Source of the DNA: Sphingobacteriales bacterium 50-39
Lineage (GTDB): Bacteria; Bacteroidota; Bacteroidia; Chitinophagales; Chitinophagaceae
Reading direction: 5' to 3'
Assembly: GCA_001898505.1 (NCBI GenBank)
Contig: MKTZ01000001.1
Location: forward strand, 930,001 to 994,000
Length of the DNA: 64,000 nucleotides
Part shown: positions 9,187 to 16,207 of the stretch, piece after piece
How positions within the stretch are numbered: the first letter of the stretch is position 1
Layout: each line of letters starts with the position of its first letter
Notes under the pieces: generated by a model
What the model saw: the letters and a program-made list of their open reading frames with translations, nothing else
Databases searched by the model: none
Told to the model about the DNA's origin: nothing
Made by a program: the position numbers and the translations under genes

Positions 9187-9918
9187 ATGGAGCTTCAAAT
9201 TGATCACGATAAGAAGGTTCCTCTTCACGTACAGGTGGAGGAGCTGATGCGTAAGCTGATCGCCTCGCCGGAATTCAGGAATGGGGCTTTTCTGCCAAAA
9301 GAAGTAGAGCTGGCCAACCGGCTGGGGGTATCGAGGAATACTATCCGGCAGGCTACCAACAAGCTGGAATACGAGGGGCTGCTGCTTCGTAAGAAGGGGG
9401 TGGGGACGACTGTGGCCGAGAAGAAGCCTTTATCCACCGGACTGGATCACTGGTATTCCTTTACACAGGAAATGAGGGAGCGGGGGATACAGGTGGAGAA
9501 TATCTCGGTAAAGGCAGAGTTTGTGAAAGCCGAAGCAAAGGTCGTTCGATTTTTCAACATCAAGGAGGGCAAGCCTGTATTGAAGCTGGCCAAGCTGAAG
9601 GGCAGCGACGGTGAACCTATCGTATACTTCGAGAGCTATTTTCATCCGCGGATCGGGGTCGTGCCGGAGGATAATTTTTCCAAGCCATTGTATACTATGC
9701 TGGAGGAGAAGTTCGGGGTGCTGGTGGTGCGCAGCAATGAAAATATCAGTGCGGCGCTGGCGGGACCGATGGCCAAAAAATTGAAGATATCGGCCGGTGA
9801 CCCTATACTTATACGGGAGCGATTCGTCTACGATCCGGGGGATAGGCCTATCGAATATAATATAGGGTATTATAGGGCGGATAAATTTACCTATAACATC
9901 GATATCAAGAAGACGTAG
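9187..9918 (+). CDS. GntR-family regulator with UTRA domain
   Basis: A 243-residue regulator with a GntR winged helix at residues about 5-75 (LANRLGVSRNTIRQATNKLE recognition region) and a UTRA ligand-binding domain behind it (WYSFTQEMRERG onset, later YFESYF and PILIRERF strands). UTRA domains bind small sugars or their phosphates. Start choice is open: the ATG at 9187 gives the usual family amino terminus, but an in-frame TTG at 9151 has an AAGGAG five bases upstream and would add 12 residues. The gene runs in the same direction as the rhamnose operon and ends three bases from the convergent oxidoreductase gene. Confidence 0.83.
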   Translation: MELQIDHDKKVPLHVQVEELMRKLIASPEFRNGAFLPKEVELANRLGVSRNTIRQATNKLEYEGLLLRKKGVGTTVAEKKPLSTGLDHWYSFTQEMRERGIQVENISVKAEFVKAEAKVVRFFNIKEGKPVLKLAKLKGSDGEPIVYFESYFHPRIGVVPEDNFSKPLYTMLEEKFGVLVVRSNENISAALAGPMAKKLKISAGDPILIRERFVYDPGDRPIEYNIGYYRADKFTYNIDIKKT

Positions 9919-9928
9919 GCCTTAGGCC
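9918..9928. repeat. GGCC-TTA-GGCC triloop hairpin at a convergent junction
   Basis: An 11-bp inverted repeat, GGCC TTA GGCC, sits exactly on the three-base gap between the convergent GntR and oxidoreductase genes. The loop is the stop codon of the oxidoreductase on the minus strand. There is no T run, so it is not a typical intrinsic terminator. Similar GGCC-N3-GGCC hairpins occur at three other convergent junctions in this window. Confidence 0.4.
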
Positions 9929-10926
9929 GGATAGACTACGCCTATCTGCCGGCGTATCTCGTCCATGGTCCTGCTTAGCAGGAGGCTGAAGTCATGGGAT
10001 ATGCCGGGGCTTTCGATCAACCCTTTATCCACGCATTTCATCAATTCCCTTATTTCGTATTCAAATCCATTGACCATGGGTTCGAGCTGGAAAGTTTCGG
10101 GTTCCACGATGGTGGATGCCGAGCTGCCGGCCGGAGCGGGACGGCGCAGCGTGAAATGGTCGTTCTTATACCATGCGGCGGGTATCTGTATAATGCCGTC
10201 AGTGCCGGCGATCTCTGCTGTGATAGAGGTCTGGCAGGCGAATGTAGAGCTGATGACGGCCGTGGGGCCTGTAGGGTATTGCAGCAGGACGTGAGCGCTC
10301 ATATCGGCGCCGGTAGGGGCTAATTGACCCGTGGCCAGGATCTGTTGTGGTTCCCCCAGTATCAACAGACAAAGGAAGAGGGGGTAGATGCCGATGTCTA
10401 ATAGGGAGCCGCCGCCAAGGTTGAGGTTGAACAGCCTGTTGTCCGTATGATAGGGTCCTGCAAAACCAAAGTCGGCCCGGACATACATGATGTCGCCCAG
10501 CTGTCCATCACGGATCAATTCCAATATTTTTTCCATATGAGGAAGGAAGCGGGTCCACATGGCTTCCATCAGGAAGGTATTGTTGTGCCTTGCTGCCTGT
10601 ACCATTTTCTGCACCTGATGATGGGACAGGGCCATGGGTTTTTCGCAAAGTACCGGTTTGCCCTGGTTGAGACAAAGTATGGCCTGGTCACAATGAAAGG
10701 CATGCGGGGTAGCGATGTATACGGCGTCGATATTGGGGTCTTTTGCCAGCGCCTCGTAGCTGTCGTAGTATCGGGGGGCGTTGAATTCCCGGGCGAACTC
10801 TTCCGCGCGGCGGCCGTCACGGGATGCTACGGCTTCCAGCTGTGCGTTGCCTGCGAGGGGCAGGGCCATGGCGAATTTTTTGGCGATCTTACCGGGGCCG
10901 ATGATCCCCCACCTATAATTTTTCAT
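9922..10926 (-). CDS. Gfo/Idh/MocA-family NAD(P)-dependent oxidoreductase
   Basis: A 334-residue dehydrogenase with an N-terminal Rossmann fold (RWGIIGPGKIAKKFA at the start) and the family motif GKPVLCEKPM, in which the EKP lysine is catalytic. The second half is the usual alpha/beta GFO/IDH/MocA C-terminal domain. Such enzymes act on sugars, inositols or trans-dihydrodiols; the substrate cannot be read from the sequence. The ATG at 10926 gives the typical start; longer in-frame readings overlap the divergent HAD gene. Only 43 bp separate it from that gene, so both promoters must lie in or near this gap. No signal peptide is present, in contrast to many secreted Bacteroidota relatives. Confidence 0.87.
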   Translation of the reverse strand: MKNYRWGIIGPGKIAKKFAMALPLAGNAQLEAVASRDGRRAEEFAREFNAPRYYDSYEALAKDPNIDAVYIATPHAFHCDQAILCLNQGKPVLCEKPMALSHHQVQKMVQAARHNNTFLMEAMWTRFLPHMEKILELIRDGQLGDIMYVRADFGFAGPYHTDNRLFNLNLGGGSLLDIGIYPLFLCLLILGEPQQILATGQLAPTGADMSAHVLLQYPTGPTAVISSTFACQTSITAEIAGTDGIIQIPAAWYKNDHFTLRRPAPAGSSASTIVEPETFQLEPMVNGFEYEIRELMKCVDKGLIESPGISHDFSLLLSRTMDEIRRQIGVVYPA

Positions 10927-10957
10927 GTCCGCAAAATACGGAATAGTTGGGTGTTTG

Positions 10958-10965
10958 TATCTTTG
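10958..10965 (+). promoter_or_regulatory. TAnnTTTG -7 box close to the HAD gene start
   Basis: TATCTTTG matches the Bacteroidota -7 consensus TAnnTTTG exactly and ends four bases before the ATG of the HAD phosphatase. If used, transcription would start at or next to the ATG, giving a leaderless message. No TTTG -33 element is seen 18-21 bases upstream, so support is limited to the -7 box. Confidence 0.3.
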
Positions 10966-10969
10966 AAGG

Positions 10970-11656
10970 ATGAACGAAACAGGAAAGCCGAAGGCAGAGC
11001 AATCCCGCGCCTTTATATTCGACCTTAATGGAACGATGATCAATGACATGGAATACCATCTTACGGCGTGGTACACTATTTTGAATGACGAGTTGGGGGC
11101 CGGATTGAGCCGGGAAGAGGTAAAGAGTCATATGTATGGGAAGAACGGAGAGCTGCTGGACCGGATATTCGGGAAGGGGCATTTTAGCGAGGCACAGGTG
11201 GCGGAGATATCCCAGGTGAAGGAGGCAAGCTACCAGGAGGCTTTTCGTCCTCATTTGCAGTTGATTGCGGGGCTGCCCGAATTTCTTCGGCGGGCGGATC
11301 GACGCCATATCAGGATGGCTATAGGATCGGCCGCCATCACCTTCAACATCGACTATATCCTGGACAATCTTTCCATCCGGCATTATTTCAAGGCTATTGT
11401 CAGCGCGGATGATGTGACTATCAGCAAGCCACATCCGGAGACCTTTTTAAAAGCCGCCAGTCTGGTGGAGGTAGCTCCGCCGGGTTGTCTCGTTTTCGAG
11501 GATGCGCCAAAGGGGGTGGAGGCCGCCTATAATGCCGGTATGCGCTGTGTGGTATTAACAACCATGCATGAAAAGGATGAGTTCAGGGATTACCCCAATA
11601 TTGTACATTTTATAGAAGATTACAGGGATCCGGCCCTGGATGAACTGTTTGCATGA
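10970..11656 (+). CDS. HAD-superfamily phosphatase, beta-phosphoglucomutase-like
   Basis: A 228-residue HAD hydrolase of subfamily IA. Motif I is FIFDLNGTMI near residue 15: the nucleophilic Asp is present but the usual second Asp (general acid/base) is Asn. Motif II is the AIGSAA serine, and motif III/IV are SKPHPETF and VFEDAPKGVEAA. This suggests sugar-phosphate phosphatase or phosphomutase activity with an unknown substrate. The DxN variant is familiar to me from related Bacteroidota proteins, so it is not taken as a sign of decay. It is divergent from the oxidoreductase and overlaps the next gene by four bases. Confidence 0.82.
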   Translation: MNETGKPKAEQSRAFIFDLNGTMINDMEYHLTAWYTILNDELGAGLSREEVKSHMYGKNGELLDRIFGKGHFSEAQVAEISQVKEASYQEAFRPHLQLIAGLPEFLRRADRRHIRMAIGSAAITFNIDYILDNLSIRHYFKAIVSADDVTISKPHPETFLKAASLVEVAPPGCLVFEDAPKGVEAAYNAGMRCVVLTTMHEKDEFRDYPNIVHFIEDYRDPALDELFA

Positions 11657-12462
11657 TAGTAAAAAACGGATATACGATGTGCCTGCTGGCCTTGCTGACG
11701 ATGGTGGTTGGTCTGGCCTGTAAGAAGGTGATACAGGTGAACCTGCATGAAGCTTCGTCCCGGGTGGTCATCGAGGGGGAGATCACGGATATACCTGGCA
11801 TCTACCAGGTGAAGATCAGCCGGACCGTACCTTATTCCGACGACAATATTTTTCCTCCTGTGCAGGGTGCTATCGTGCAAGTAACGGATAGCAATAACGG
11901 CATCCTTTATCCTTTCGTGGAGACATATCCCGGACTGTATACCTGCAAATTTACGGGGGTGATCAGGCATACCTACCAACTGACGGTGAATGCGGACAGT
12001 CAGCTGTACACGGCCAGCTCTACCATGCCGGCGGGGGTGCGTCTGGATTCTGTCACCTTTGCCGTCAATACGAATCTCAATGGTAAAAAAGAGATCAATG
12101 CCGTGGTGAATTTCCAGGACCCGCCTGTACCGGGGAACTACTATCAATTTATCGAGTATCTCAACGGAAGACAGATACCTGACATTTTTGTTTTTGAGAA
12201 CAGGCTGTCAAAGGGTCGCTATATTGAACAGGCGTTATACAATGACAGCTCTTATCTGCAAAAGGGAGATACGTTGGAGATGAAGATGTATTGCGTGGAT
12301 AAGAACATATACAATTACTTCTTCAGCCTGGCGCAGATCATCGGCAACAATGGAGGGTTTCAATCGGCCAGTCCGGCCAATCCCAATACGAATCTTACGG
12401 GGGGAGCGCTGGGCTATTTCAGCGCCCATACGGTCAGCGAGGAAAAATTGCTCGTCTACTAA
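11653..12462 (+). CDS. DUF4249 family lipoprotein
   Basis: A 269-residue exported lipoprotein. Residues 1-22 form a signal peptide with lipobox GLAC (lipidated Cys23). The remainder follows the DUF4249 pattern: VVIEGEITD strand early, a carboxypeptidase-regulatory-like beta domain, and the late AQIIGNNGGFQSASPANPNTN segment, ending with a short beta strand. DUF4249 proteins normally stand directly downstream of a TonB-dependent receptor and are thought to work with it at the outer membrane; here no receptor is adjacent. It begins inside the stop codon of the HAD gene (ATGA), so it is translated with it. Function unknown. Confidence 0.8.
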   Translation: MIVKNGYTMCLLALLTMVVGLACKKVIQVNLHEASSRVVIEGEITDIPGIYQVKISRTVPYSDDNIFPPVQGAIVQVTDSNNGILYPFVETYPGLYTCKFTGVIRHTYQLTVNADSQLYTASSTMPAGVRLDSVTFAVNTNLNGKKEINAVVNFQDPPVPGNYYQFIEYLNGRQIPDIFVFENRLSKGRYIEQALYNDSSYLQKGDTLEMKMYCVDKNIYNYFFSLAQIIGNNGGFQSASPANPNTNLTGGALGYFSAHTVSEEKLLVY

Positions 12463-12466
12463 CGTT

Positions 12467-12505
12467 GGCCACCGGCCGAAAGGGACGCTGCGGGGACGGA
12501 GTCCC
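12467..12505. repeat. Two triloop hairpins between convergent genes
   Basis: The 53-bp gap between the DUF4249 gene and the convergent NtrC-type gene holds GGCC-ACC-GGCC (12467-12477) and GGGAC-GGA-GTCCC (12493-12505), both perfect inverted repeats with three-base loops. No T run follows on either strand. They resemble the hairpins of the array at 23776-23949. Confidence 0.45.
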
Positions 12506-12515
12506 GGCAGGCGGC

Positions 12516-13943
12516 CTATGGCTGATAACTTTTTATTTTGTTATAGAGCGTCTTCCGATCGATCTTCAATATTTCGGCTGCCCTTGATTTGTTGTAGTTC
12601 ACCTGTTTGAGCACGTTCATGATCGTGTCGTATTCCGCCTGTGCTGCAGCGTTCTTCAGGTCCGTCTCCTTATGCGCCACCGGGTGGTGCTGGACGGGGG
12701 CATGCTGCTCATGGACGGCTGCCGAGAAGCTGTTACTGTCAACAATTTCGGGGGGGAGGACCTTGCCATTGACGAGGCCCTCGGTGGTCAATAAGGCCGC
12801 GCGACGGACGACATTGCGGAATTCCCGCAGATTGCCGGGCCAGGAATAATTCATGAATATCTGCATTACTTCCGGCTCGAACCCTTCTACATTCTCCCTG
12901 TTCAGCTCTTTGTTCGCCCTGGCCAAAAAGAATTCGGCAAACAACGGAATATCTTCTTTCCTGTAGCGGAGCGCGGGCAGTACGATGGAGAATTCATTGA
13001 AGCGATGGAAGAGGTCTTCCCTGAATTTGCCTTTTCGATAAGACTCCTGAAGGTTTTCATTGGAGGCTACGATGATCCGTACGTCCACATCCATTTCCTT
13101 TAAGCCACCTACGCGTTTGAACTTCCTCTCCTGTATGACACGGAGCAGAGCGGCCTGGATCTCGTATGAGAGGTTGCCTACTTCATCCAAAAACAGGGTG
13201 CCGCCATTGGCCAGCTCGAAATGGCCTTCCTTGTCTGCAAGAGCGCCTGTGAATGCGCCTTTGACATGACCAAATAATTCGCTGCCTGCCAGCTCCTTGG
13301 AGAGAGTGCCGCAGTCCATAGCTATAAAAGGCTTGTCTTTTCGAGTACTGTTTTGATGGATAGTGCGAGCGATGACCTCCTTGCCGGTGCCGCTCTCACC
13401 ATATAGAATGATGCTGTAATTCGTGGGCGCCACCAGTTCGATCTGGCGGTAGAGCTCCCGGGTGGCGGGGGACTGACCTACCAGGAATTCGTCATCTGTC
13501 GAAGATCTCTTTTTAGTGGCGGCGGGCGCCTGGGTTATCGTGGCGGGTCTGGCCGGTCCTTCCGTAGCTGTACCTCCTTCAGACTGTTGCTGAAGGGCTC
13601 TGCCAATGACATTGAGGACCTCTTCCGGGATCAGTGGCTTGGTGATATAGTCGAATGCACCGGCCTTGATAACGTCTACTGCCGTCTTGATATCGGAATA
13701 GCCTGTAATGATAATGACAATGGCGTGTTGGTCTATCTGCTTGATCTCTTTCAATACTTCCCTTCCTTCCTTATCCCCCAGTCTGAAATCACATAATACT
13801 ATGTCGAACCCGGATTCCTTGAATTTAGCGATGCCTTTATTGCCGTTGTGAGCTGCTTCTGTTTCAAACCCTTTTTTCCCCAAGAACCGGCCTAATAAAT
13901 TGCACATATCCATATCATCATCAATGATCAGAATTCGCTTCAT
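12516..13943 (-). CDS. NtrC-family sigma-54-dependent response regulator
   Basis: A 475-residue activator in three parts. Residues 1-120 are a receiver domain (IDDD acidic pocket, phospho-acceptor Asp in VLCDFRLG, conserved Lys in ITKPL). Residues about 150-390 are the AAA+ domain with Walker A GESGTGKE, the sigma-54 contact loop GAFTGA and Walker B TLFLDEVGN. The last 45 residues are a Fis-type helix-turn-helix (NYNKSRAAEILKIDRKTLYN). It should activate sigma-54 promoters when phosphorylated. No partner kinase is adjacent on its strand, but the CHASE3 kinase 0.85 kb away is a reasonable candidate. A 404-bp gap lies upstream of it. Confidence 0.92.
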   Translation of the reverse strand: MKRILIIDDDMDMCNLLGRFLGKKGFETEAAHNGNKGIAKFKESGFDIVLCDFRLGDKEGREVLKEIKQIDQHAIVIIITGYSDIKTAVDVIKAGAFDYITKPLIPEEVLNVIGRALQQQSEGGTATEGPARPATITQAPAATKKRSSTDDEFLVGQSPATRELYRQIELVAPTNYSIILYGESGTGKEVIARTIHQNSTRKDKPFIAMDCGTLSKELAGSELFGHVKGAFTGALADKEGHFELANGGTLFLDEVGNLSYEIQAALLRVIQERKFKRVGGLKEMDVDVRIIVASNENLQESYRKGKFREDLFHRFNEFSIVLPALRYRKEDIPLFAEFFLARANKELNRENVEGFEPEVMQIFMNYSWPGNLREFRNVVRRAALLTTEGLVNGKVLPPEIVDSNSFSAAVHEQHAPVQHHPVAHKETDLKNAAAQAEYDTIMNVLKQVNYNKSRAAEILKIDRKTLYNKIKSYQP

Positions 13944-14347
13944 AAGTGGAAGTTTCTTTTTTAAAGTTACTGGAAAAAGTACAAAAAGGGAACGGTCTGG
14001 TAGTTAATACACACACTATACCGAAACATCAAGCCAAATTTAAAGACACCGTTAAACAAGTGCTAAAGGAGGGGATTAAGGCTTGATTAAAGCTGGTGTT
14101 GATGAAAATTTATGGAAAAGCGTGGAAATTTTTCCACACTTTGTAGAATCTGGAAACCTGGGTGGGGAGCTTTTTTTTATGATTGGCCGTTTGGTAAACG
14201 TGATTGGCCAGTTTCCCTCCCTGAATCGATGTTGGTACTTTGTATGGCAGTATAATTGTAATAATAAACCTCAATAGACGGTATACTCGTAGGTCGTCGA
14301 AAGTGGGGGGTGATCAATATTGAAGAGATACGAGGAAAGGTAATACT
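13944..14347. other. 404-bp non-coding gap between divergent regulators
   Basis: The gap separates the divergent NtrC-type gene and the receiver-only gene. I see no credible gene; a 64-codon reading at 14083-14277 has no recognisable features. Two structured elements stand out: a palindrome GTGGAAA-TT-TTTCCAC at 14122-14137, and a direct repeat TGATTGGCC at 14180-14188 and 14201-14209, 21 bases apart. These could be regulator binding sites. I looked for a sigma-54 -24/-12 element and found none with correct spacing. Confidence 0.5.
14122..14137. promoter_or_regulatory. 16-bp palindrome, possible operator
   Basis: GTGGAAA-TT-TTTCCAC, a 7-bp perfect inverted repeat around two bases, about 180 bp upstream of the NtrC-type gene and 210 bp upstream of the receiver gene. 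Its place between two divergent regulatory genes makes an operator or enhancer site plausible, but which protein binds is unknown. Confidence 0.35.
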
Positions 14348-14752
14348 ATGACAGACAATTCCAAAGTTTTGATTGTTGACGATGAACTGGATATTTGTTA
14401 TTTGCTCAGCGGGATGCTAAAACAACGGAGCTTTCATACCGCCTTTGTAAATTGCTTGTCCGACGCCGTAACTGCCTTGCAGTCGGAGACTCCTTCCCTT
14501 CTGTTCCTGGATAATCATTTACCGGATGGATTTGGGTTGGATTTTATTCCTTATGTAAAGAAGAACTACCCTAATGTGAAGATCGTGATGATCACTGCTC
14601 ATGACGGGGCTGCGGACAGGAAGCAGGCTTATAGTGGAGGTGTGGATCTCTTTATTGCAAAGCCGCTGAACCGTAAGATGATCTTCGATGCCATCGATAA
14701 GCTATACAGCCCGGACTCTGCGGGGGCAGCGGTCTACGATGTGGCGTCCTGA
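14348..14752 (+). CDS. Receiver-only response regulator
   Basis: A 134-residue protein consisting of one receiver domain: acidic pair in VLIVDDELD, phospho-acceptor Asp in LLFLDNHLPDG, Thr in VMITAHD and Lys in IAKPL. There is no output domain, as in CheY/Spo0F-type shuttle proteins. A GAGGAAAGG ribosome site lies nine to ten bases upstream of the ATG. It faces the CHASE3 histidine kinase (convergent, 32 bp apart) and is divergent from the NtrC-type regulator; a phosphorelay kinase to receiver to NtrC is possible but only inferred. Its stop codon is in the loop of an intrinsic terminator. Confidence 0.88.
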   Translation: MTDNSKVLIVDDELDICYLLSGMLKQRSFHTAFVNCLSDAVTALQSETPSLLFLDNHLPDGFGLDFIPYVKKNYPNVKIVMITAHDGAADRKQAYSGGVDLFIAKPLNRKMIFDAIDKLYSPDSAGAAVYDVAS

Positions 14753-14767
14753 CGGACGCTTTTTTTT
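14744..14767 (+). terminator. Intrinsic terminator containing the stop codon in its loop
   Basis: A perfect hairpin GCGTCC-TGAC-GGACGC (14744-14759) is followed by eight T residues (14760-14767). The loop begins with the TGA stop of the receiver-only gene, so termination of translation and transcription coincide. It protects the convergent histidine kinase gene from read-through. Confidence 0.85.
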
Positions 14768-14784
14768 GCCCGGCCGGAGGGCGG

Positions 14785-16194
14785 TCATGCGAAGTCGAGA
14801 GAGATAATAAAGGTAGTGCCTTTATCTTTGGCGCTGTCCATGCTGATGTGGCCATTGTGATTGAGGATGATGTTCTGGGTATTGGTCAGCCCCAGGCCAG
14901 TGCCTTTGGTCTTTGTCGTAAAATATGGTTCGAATATCCTGGATTGCGAGTCCGTATCGATGCCGGGCCCGTTGTCGGTGATGGTAACGAAGCATTTGTT
15001 GTCCCGGCTGGCTGTCCGCAGCTGAAGTATGCCATTGCCCGGCTCCATAGCTTCGATGGCATTGACGATGAGGTTGAGGAAGGCGATCTTGATACGTTCT
15101 ACATCCACGGCGATATCGCAGATGTCATCCGAATAATATTTTATCACGGTGATATTATTAAGCGTGATCCTGTCTTTGGCTAGTTCGAGCGTCTCATCCA
15201 GCAGCCGGTTGATCGATATTCTCTTATAGACGAGCTCGGTGAATTTGGTGGAATTCAGCAGGTCGGTGATCAACTGGTTGATACGAATGCTGTTGCGGCT
15301 GATCAGGTCCAGCATCTCTCCATACTGGGTATTGCCATCGATCTCGATCTTTAGCTGATCCACGGCCAGGTTGATATTGGTGAGGGGGTTGCGGACCTCG
15401 TGTGCGATGGTGCGGGCGATGCGGCCGGTGGATGCAAACTTTTCGATGCTTCGCATCTGTATCAGGGCTTTGTTGGCCGTATCCAATTCCGCGATCTGCT
15501 GTTTGAGTTTTTGCTGATAGTCAGCCACTTTTTCATCTGCGATGCGGCGGGCTTTATTCTCCCTCGAATAGGTGATGAAGCCATAGGCGGCCAGGGAGAC
15601 CGACACGGCCAGGGAGAGAAGGATAATGGCATTGAGCACTCGATAGCGGGTGGTCATTTCATCCAGCCGGGATCTTAGCCGGGCTTGTTCGATGTCCTGC
15701 ATACGTTTGACCAGCGTCCGGATATGCCCCATGACCTCTTCCCTTACAAAACTTTTCTCCTTCTGATCGTCGCTGAGCTCCTGCTGCTGTGCTGCGTTGT
15801 AAATGGAGAGCGATGCTATTTGATAGTCCTTTTCAATCAATTTTCGAAGTATGCCCAGGTCATTCCGGATGGCGGTGTCTACGAAAGTCTGCCCCTGTAG
15901 GGCATTGAACAGGGAGTCCGTGATGTGTTTGCTGTCATCATAGGGTTTTAGGAAGCGCTGATCCCTGATCAGCAGATAGCCGCGTACGCTGGATTCGGCA
16001 TCCTTGAGGGAGGAGAGCATGCCTTCCATTTGGATAATGATCTTATTGCTACGATCGACCAGGCGGGCCTGTTTCAGGAGCTCGGAATTGGCATAGAGCG
16101 TCAATAAAAAGGATATCAGCAATAGTAAGAATGCTGTTCCATAGCCGACACGGATATGCAGATCGACAGGAAATTTTTTTATAACTGGAGTCAT
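14785..16194 (-). CDS. CHASE3-domain sensor histidine kinase
   Basis: A 469-residue membrane kinase. An N-terminal membrane segment (residues about 17-38) is followed by a CHASE3 sensor of about 140 residues (VRGYLLIRDQRFLKPYDD), a second membrane segment near residue 195, a coiled linker, HisKA (TIAHEVRNPLTNI, phospho-acceptor His) and HATPase_c with N box LNLIVNAIEAM, ITDNGPGID and TKTKGTGLGLTN. The ATG at 16194 was chosen because AAGGAGG stands six bases upstream. That ribosome site overlaps the amylase stop codon, so the two genes are coupled. The receptor faces the periplasm; the signal is unknown. It is convergent with the receiver-only protein, a possible partner. Confidence 0.92.
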   Translation of the reverse strand: MTPVIKKFPVDLHIRVGYGTAFLLLLISFLLTLYANSELLKQARLVDRSNKIIIQMEGMLSSLKDAESSVRGYLLIRDQRFLKPYDDSKHITDSLFNALQGQTFVDTAIRNDLGILRKLIEKDYQIASLSIYNAAQQQELSDDQKEKSFVREEVMGHIRTLVKRMQDIEQARLRSRLDEMTTRYRVLNAIILLSLAVSVSLAAYGFITYSRENKARRIADEKVADYQQKLKQQIAELDTANKALIQMRSIEKFASTGRIARTIAHEVRNPLTNINLAVDQLKIEIDGNTQYGEMLDLISRNSIRINQLITDLLNSTKFTELVYKRISINRLLDETLELAKDRITLNNITVIKYYSDDICDIAVDVERIKIAFLNLIVNAIEAMEPGNGILQLRTASRDNKCFVTITDNGPGIDTDSQSRIFEPYFTTKTKGTGLGLTNTQNIILNHNGHISMDSAKDKGTTFIISLDFA

Positions 16195-16200
16195 AGTTTG

Positions 16201-16207
16201 CCTCCTT
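16201..16207 (-). promoter_or_regulatory. Strong ribosome binding site of the CHASE3 kinase
   Basis: On the minus strand AAGGAGG ends six bases before the ATG at 16194 and overlaps the TAA stop of the alpha-amylase. Perfect Shine-Dalgarno sequences are rare in this window, so it decides the kinase start and suggests coupling with the amylase. Confidence 0.75.

Noticed and set aside
10970-11656. Inactivated HAD phosphatase because motif I reads DxN instead of DxD
   Set aside because: The nucleophile and all other motifs are intact, and I remember the same variant from related Bacteroidota proteins.
14232-14248. Sigma-54 promoter (GG...GC) before the receiver-only gene
   Set aside because: The GG to GC distance is 13 instead of 12 bases and the flanks do not fit the TGGCAC/TTGCA consensus.
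14083-14277. 64-codon gene in the gap between the two regulators
   Set aside because: No ribosome site, no recognised domain, and it covers the palindrome and direct repeat.
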